A stretch of 8,830 nucleotides of DNA from Gorillibacterium sp. (GTDB taxonomy: Bacteria > Bacillota > Bacilli > Paenibacillales > NBRC-103111): contig JACMJI010000259.1 in NCBI GenBank assembly GCA_014380705.1, positions 1 through 8,830 on the forward strand, read 5' to 3'. How positions within the stretch are numbered: the first letter of the stretch is position 1; each line of letters starts with the position of its first letter. Under the pieces are notes generated by a model, which was not told where the DNA came from, made no database searches, and saw only the letters and a program-made list of their open reading frames with translations. The translations under genes were made by a program, and so were the position numbers. Below are positions 5,474-8,830 of the stretch, piece after piece.

Positions 5474-6295
5474 TCATTGATACGAAACCGCTTGTTCCCC
5501 CATTTGCTTCCATGACTCAATGAATGATTTACGGTCAATCCTTTTGGACTTGCTGCCATCTAATGGATCGTTAATATAGAGATGCTCTTGATCAAAGCCT
5601 ACAAGCAGAACCGCATGTTCCTTCCATGTGCCGCGAACAGGACCTTCCGCTGTATCCCAAGTCATCCAACCGCTATCAAGACGAGCGAAGGTTGTGTTGG
5701 TCCATACGACGACAGGCTTGCCTTCCTGCAGTTGAATCAAAACTTTCTCGAAGGGTTGACCAGTAAGATCAAGCGCATGACCTGGCATAATTCTTTCGAT
5801 GAGCTTGGCAACCGGCTTGTGAAATACTCCAAAGCCATTGTGGTACCCATTAATATCGCCCACAAAGCCCTTTTGGGGGTTGCCCCAAGAAATAATTTCG
5901 CCTTTATTATTCTTAATCATGGGTGCCGGATCTTTGTCCATCATTTGGGCAAACTTCATCTTGTCTAGGTCTTCTCCAAAAAAATGCAGCAGCATGGTTA
6001 GACTGGTAATTTCACAGCCATTATAAAGCTCAGGCATCTGGGAGATATTAGGGACATCGAGCTTGATCTCCTTAACCGTCAATTTATTAACCTCTTTTTT
6101 CTCATCATCAAGAATCTCTAGAACAGGGAGGGTTTCTTTTGCATTTTCCTCTGCTGATAAAACTGTCGGTTCAAACCCCATGAGTGCTGCAAATTTACCT
6201 GAACCTCTATCGATGGCAACGCCTAATGCATATAAAGTTGCGAATGTAATTAATCCAGTGAGCAGTACTAAGGTTAGTGTATTTTTGGAAGCCAT
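5474..6295 (-). CDS. Membrane-anchored C39-family (papain-like) peptidase
   Basis: A 273-residue protein with one N-terminal hydrophobic segment (about 7-28) acting as uncleaved anchor or signal peptide, a charged linker (45-75), and a Peptidase_C39_2-type domain (about 78-265). The catalytic pattern is visible: ELYNGCEITSLTMLLHFFG (89-107) with Cys94 as likely nucleophile, KEHAVLLVGFD (225-235) with His227, and YINDPLDG (240-247) with Asn242/Asp243 as third residue. EGKPVVVWTN (191-200) is a typical core strand. The start is ATG 6295 with GGAGGG (6306-6301) five bases upstream. Products of this family (YvpB-like) are extracellular or cell-surface proteins of mostly unknown substrate. It is divergent from the LtaS-family gene, and both could be read from the 147-base gap. 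No fused ABC transporter, so not a bacteriocin exporter. Confidence 0.88.
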   Translation of the reverse strand: MASKNTLTLVLLTGLITFATLYALGVAIDRGSGKFAALMGFEPTVLSAEENAKETLPVLEILDDEKKEVNKLTVKEIKLDVPNISQMPELYNGCEITSLTMLLHFFGEDLDKMKFAQMMDKDPAPMIKNNKGEIISWGNPQKGFVGDINGYHNGFGVFHKPVAKLIERIMPGHALDLTGQPFEKVLIQLQEGKPVVVWTNTTFARLDSGWMTWDTAEGPVRGTWKEHAVLLVGFDQEHLYINDPLDGSKSKRIDRKSFIESWKQMGEQAVSYQ

Positions 6296-6369
6296 GTGTT
6301 CCCTCCGGCGCTAAAGTCGCTTATCCTTCTATTAAATCATATCTTATAAGAATTCGCTGAAAAAAAGTA

Positions 6370-6397
6370 GTCACAACTTACCTAGTTTTGTTACAAT
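6370..6397 (+). promoter_or_regulatory. Likely extended -10 promoter for the LtaS-family gene
   Basis: TGTTACAAT at 6389-6397 is an extended -10 (TGn plus TACAAT, 5/6). GTCACA at 6370-6375 (4/6 to TTGACA) is 16 bases upstream. The start codon follows about 45 bases later. Confidence 0.5.
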
Positions 6398-6442
6398 ATT
6401 ATTTATTGTTAAGAAAATATGAAGTTATGAGGAGAATGATCT

Positions 6443-8365
6443 ATGCAGGCCTTATTGCATAGTGCAAGGAAAAGTCCGTTTTTGATTGTGACGATTCTTG
6501 TTCTGGCCAAAATGCAGTTATTTCGATTTATTTTATTTGGCGGAACTAGTCCACTGCTTTTTTTCGTGGATCTTATGAGCGCACTTCTAATCACCAGCTT
6601 GATCGAACTACTGGCCCCGCGGCGTATACGTTTCATGCTGTACCTTGGTTTCTGGGGGGTTGCTACTTTAACTCTACTTGGGGCGACTGTCTACTTCCGC
6701 TATTTTGGTTCAGTAGCTACCTATACATCGCTATTCGACCTTAGCCAGCTTCCAGAAGTTAAAAACTCTGTTAAGTCACTGTTAAAGCCGACTGAGATTT
6801 TATATGTAGCAGATGGCATTTTTTTTGCAATGGGATGGATCATTACTGGAATGATTCGTTTTAGCAGAAGAAACATCATTCGTTATTCATTTCGGATAGA
6901 GCCAGAGGGGTTTAAGCTGCCACGCATGGCTTTCTCGTGTATCGTTGTGATCAGCTTGTTGCTTACCGTTTTCTCGGTTCGTGCTTCCACATCAACTTCT
7001 AATGAATTAATGCGAGCAGAGTTGTTAGGCTTCCCCAATTATCAAGCCTCTGTATTCTGGCAATCCTTAAAAACTAAAACTTCAGTAGTGCCTTTTCTAG
7101 ATACGACGGAATTTGCAGCCGCAAAAAGTAAGCTGGAGCAGCATATGGCAAGAACCGTAGATCCTTCTTCAGAGGATACAACGAATTTAGCGGCCTATAC
7201 TTTTGGTAAACAAAAAGGGAAAAACCTTGTCATTGTCCAGCTGGAGGCGATGCAAAATTTCGTGATCAACCTTTCGGTAAATGGTCAAGAGGTAACACCA
7301 GTCATGAATGATTTGATGAGAGAAAGTCTTTATTTCCCTAATGTTTATCAGCAGATAGGACAAGGAAATACGTCCGATGCTGAATTTATGTCAAATACAT
7401 CGATTTATCCAACGGCAACCAAGGCGATGTCCAAAGGATTTGGTGATCGAGTACTCCCGTCCCTGCCAAAGCTATTAAAGGAACAAGGTTATGCTAGTAT
7501 GACGCTTCACCCAAATGACGCCACCTTTTGGAATCGAGATAAGCTTTATCCAGCATTAGATTTTGACCACTTTTATGCCAAGTCTAGTTTCACGAATGAT
7601 CATTTTAATAATTTTGGATCTTCCGATAAGGAACTGTACCGGGTTGGATTGGAGAAAATAAAGGCCGTTTCGAAAAGGGGCAAACCCTTCTATGCCCAAT
7701 TTGTCTCCATATCCAGCCACCACCCGTTCAAAATTCCAAAGGACAAACAAGGCATGCAGTTGCCGGTTGATATAGAGGGGACTCAGCTAGGAGACTATCT
7801 CCAAGCCATCCACTATTCCGATGAAGCGCTGGGTACTCTAGTCCAAGGTTTAAAAGATGCTGGATTATGGGAGCATACGGTCTTTGCATTCTATGGTGAT
7901 CATGCCGGACTGCAGGTTGATCAGAATGAACCTGCTGAAGTGTCTCAGAAGCTCGGGATTTCTTACGATAATCGCGTAGCTAGATTCAACATTCCGTTTA
8001 TGATTCACAACCCTGGGGATCAGGCAGCGGTGATCGAGCGAACGGGGGGGCAAGTAGATATTCTGCCTACCTTGGCAAATCTGTTAGGTCTTCAGGTCAA
8101 CTCGGATACCTTTCTGACTTTTGGCCACGATCTTCTGAACATTAAGCGTAACGTAATCGGAATGCGTTATTACCTGCCAACGGGTTCTTTTTTCAATGAT
8201 GATATCTTATTTGTACCCGGTAAAGGCTTTGAAGATGGTACAGCCGTTTCCCTGAAAACGCATCAGCCGGTTGCCGATTTTTCAGCTTATAAAAATGATT
8301 ATGAGTATGTTTTGGAGTGGATGAAGCTGTCGGATGAGTATGTTAATCAGTTGCCTAAACGATAG
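6443..8365 (+). CDS. LtaS-family lipoteichoic acid synthase (polyglycerol-phosphate synthase)
   Basis: A 640-residue membrane enzyme that polymerises glycerol phosphate, taken from phosphatidylglycerol, into lipoteichoic acid on the outer face of the membrane. Five membrane segments lie at about 13-32, 37-57, 64-86, 118-138 and 162-179, followed by a linker and the extracellular sulfatase-fold domain (about 258-560). Residues equivalent to the Staphylococcus aureus LtaS active site are present: Glu268 in VQLEAMQ, Thr310 in GQGNTSDAEF, Asp486-His487 in YGDHAG, plus Trp363/Arg365 in TFWNRD and His427 in SSHHPF. The lysine usual before the catalytic threonine (GQGKTSD) is Asn309. Length and layout match full LtaS. 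The start ATG 6443 follows GAGGAGAA at 6429-6436. Bacilli often carry several paralogues (main synthase, primase-like, stress form), and the sequence alone does not say which this is, so no symbol is given. Confidence 0.93.
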   Translation: MQALLHSARKSPFLIVTILVLAKMQLFRFILFGGTSPLLFFVDLMSALLITSLIELLAPRRIRFMLYLGFWGVATLTLLGATVYFRYFGSVATYTSLFDLSQLPEVKNSVKSLLKPTEILYVADGIFFAMGWIITGMIRFSRRNIIRYSFRIEPEGFKLPRMAFSCIVVISLLLTVFSVRASTSTSNELMRAELLGFPNYQASVFWQSLKTKTSVVPFLDTTEFAAAKSKLEQHMARTVDPSSEDTTNLAAYTFGKQKGKNLVIVQLEAMQNFVINLSVNGQEVTPVMNDLMRESLYFPNVYQQIGQGNTSDAEFMSNTSIYPTATKAMSKGFGDRVLPSLPKLLKEQGYASMTLHPNDATFWNRDKLYPALDFDHFYAKSSFTNDHFNNFGSSDKELYRVGLEKIKAVSKRGKPFYAQFVSISSHHPFKIPKDKQGMQLPVDIEGTQLGDYLQAIHYSDEALGTLVQGLKDAGLWEHTVFAFYGDHAGLQVDQNEPAEVSQKLGISYDNRVARFNIPFMIHNPGDQAAVIERTGGQVDILPTLANLLGLQVNSDTFLTFGHDLLNIKRNVIGMRYYLPTGSFFNDDILFVPGKGFEDGTAVSLKTHQPVADFSAYKNDYEYVLEWMKLSDEYVNQLPKR

Positions 8366-8402
8366 AATTACTTTAGAACGATTATAATTAAATCAAGTTA
8401 TT

Positions 8403-8476
8403 TGGTTTTAAAACAGGGTGGAATCATTTCCCTTACCAAAAATATCCAGCTTGGAAACCCTTACAGGGCCTGGTTT
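8403..8476 (+). other. Structured intergenic RNA region of unknown type
   Basis: Between the LtaS-family stop (8365) and the terminator at 8478 are several short, mutually exclusive stems: GGAA 8420-8423 with TTCC 8428-8431, AGGG 8415-8418 with CCCT 8430-8433, CCAA 8436-8439 with TTGG 8451-8454, CCCT 8458-8461 with AGGG 8465-8468 inside CCAG 8446-8449 with CTGG 8470-8473, and AAACC 8455-8459 with GGTTT 8472-8476. CCCTTAC occurs twice (8430-8436, 8458-8464), as does ACAGGG (8413-8418, 8463-8468). A TATAAT lies upstream at 8383-8388 without a clear -35. It could be a leader element of the following gene or only 3'-UTR structure. No known riboswitch core is recognised. Confidence 0.35.
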
Positions 8477-8477
8477 T

Positions 8478-8507
8478 AGCCCGCATGCCATGCATGCGGG
8501 CTTTGCT
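8478..8507 (+). terminator. Strong intrinsic terminator before the NlpC/P60 gene
   Basis: AGCCCGCATG (8478-8487) pairs perfectly with CATGCGGGCT (8493-8502) around a five-base loop, followed by TT-GC-TTT. It ends the LtaS-family transcript, or could act as an attenuator if a promoter lies in 8366-8477. Confidence 0.85.
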
Positions 8508-8568
8508 TTGGTTAGTATTTCCTGTTTATTTCAGGTATTATTCCTGTTAACCTGATTACAGAAACCGA

Positions 8569-8576
8569 AAGGGGAG
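8569..8576 (+). promoter_or_regulatory. Ribosome binding site for the TTG start of the NlpC/P60 gene
   Basis: AAGGGGAG at 8569-8576 lies 7 bases before TTG 8584. The GTG at 8593 and ATG at 8611 are too far away, and using the ATG would remove the charged start of the signal peptide. Confidence 0.8.
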
Positions 8577-8583
8577 AATTAAA

Positions 8584-8830
8584 TTGAAGAGAGTGAATAG
8601 ATTCACTGCTATGGTACTTGCTGTTATGATATCGGTTAGTGCATTTGGAGCAATCGCTGCACCCTCTGCTGAGGCCGCTACGGCATCGGAGACTCGCCTT
8701 AAAGTGGTGGAGATCGCTAAGTCGTACCAAGGTAGAGTCCAATATGTTTATGGCCAGCGAGTTGAGAGCAAGTTAATCTTCGACTGCTCGTCGTTTACTC
8801 AATTCGTTTTCAAGAAAGCTGGTATCTATA
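8584..8830 (+). CDS. Secreted NlpC/P60 (C40) cell-wall hydrolase, 5' part
   Basis: The first 82 residues of a gene that runs off the right edge, read from a TTG start chosen by its ribosome site (AAGGGGAG, 7 bases away). The N terminus is a classic Sec signal peptide: MKRVNRF, a hydrophobic core at about 8-26, and a likely cleavage after AEA (29-31). A short helix follows (ETRLKVVEIAKSYQG), then the start of an NlpC/P60 domain with the catalytic cysteine, Cys68, in FDCSSFTQFVFKKAGIY (66-82). The catalytic His and third residue would be beyond the window. The domain starts right after the signal peptide, so no SH3 or LysM repeats precede it. The family cleaves peptidoglycan stem peptides, often the D-gamma-glutamyl-diaminopimelate bond. 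Its position after a teichoic acid synthase suits a cell-wall role, but a terminator separates the two. Confidence 0.9.
   Translation, partial: MKRVNRFTAMVLAVMISVSAFGAIAAPSAEAATASETRLKVVEIAKSYQGRVQYVYGQRVESKLIFDCSSFTQFVFKKAGIY

Noticed and set aside
5582..6314. Plus-strand open frames of 128, 62 and 83 residues
   Set aside because: They are shadows of the C39 peptidase gene on the opposite strand; none has a ribosome site or family features.
8411..8440. T-box-like AGGGTGG motif before the NlpC/P60 gene
   Set aside because: The T-box antiterminator core (AGGGTGGNACCGCG) is not matched beyond seven bases, and there is no stem I or specifier loop.
8366..8583. c-di-AMP (ydaO) riboswitch upstream of the NlpC/P60 gene
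   Set aside because: I looked for the conserved GGGGAACC-like and GACAGCTAAC-like blocks and saw neither.
8512..8742. Minus-strand open frame of 76 residues
   Set aside because: It overlaps the signal peptide and start of the NlpC/P60 gene antisense and has a composition typical of a shadow frame.

Overview
The window looks like chromosomal DNA of a low-to-moderate-GC Gram-positive bacterium of the Bacillota, most like Paenibacillus or a relative. The basis is strong AGGAGG-type ribosome sites, sigma-A-like promoters, TTG/GTG starts, U-tract terminators, an LtaS-type lipoteichoic acid synthase and secreted NlpC/P60 and C39 peptidases. The genus is an inference; no rRNA or marker gene is present. 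I see no insertion sequence, tRNA, CRISPR array or phage gene.

Left part (1-1330): the 3' end of a radical-SAM 'DNA modification/repair' protein with a helix-hairpin-helix tail, overlapped by 22 bases by its usual partner, a DUF4130 protein. In other genomes this pair sits with a uracil-DNA-glycosylase-like protein, which is not next to it here. Next (1415-3061) is fhs, formate--tetrahydrofolate ligase, with its own likely promoter, two unusual stretches of sequence, and a strong, possibly bidirectional terminator.

Middle (3245-5365): a small minus-strand MTH1187/DUF77-type thiamine-binding protein faces fhs. Between it and a plus-strand FAD-dependent dehydrogenase lies a 381-base region with unexpected content: a pair of inverted PurR-box-like sites 17 bases apart, a near-consensus promoter, a short leader ending in an intrinsic terminator, and, antisense to the leader, a decayed 3' end of a second DUF77 gene. 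That remnant is recognisable because eight consecutive residues match the intact gene while every base difference is synonymous.

Right part (5474-8830) is about the cell envelope: a membrane-anchored C39-type papain-fold protein on the minus strand, a divergent LtaS-family polyglycerol-phosphate synthase with intact catalytic residues, and the start of a secreted NlpC/P60 hydrolase that begins with TTG and runs off the window. A structured, unassigned intergenic RNA region and a strong terminator lie between the last two.

Most genes are well-known families. The less ordinary material is in the non-coding region 3554-3934, in the unusual segments of fhs, and in the structured leader before the NlpC/P60 gene.
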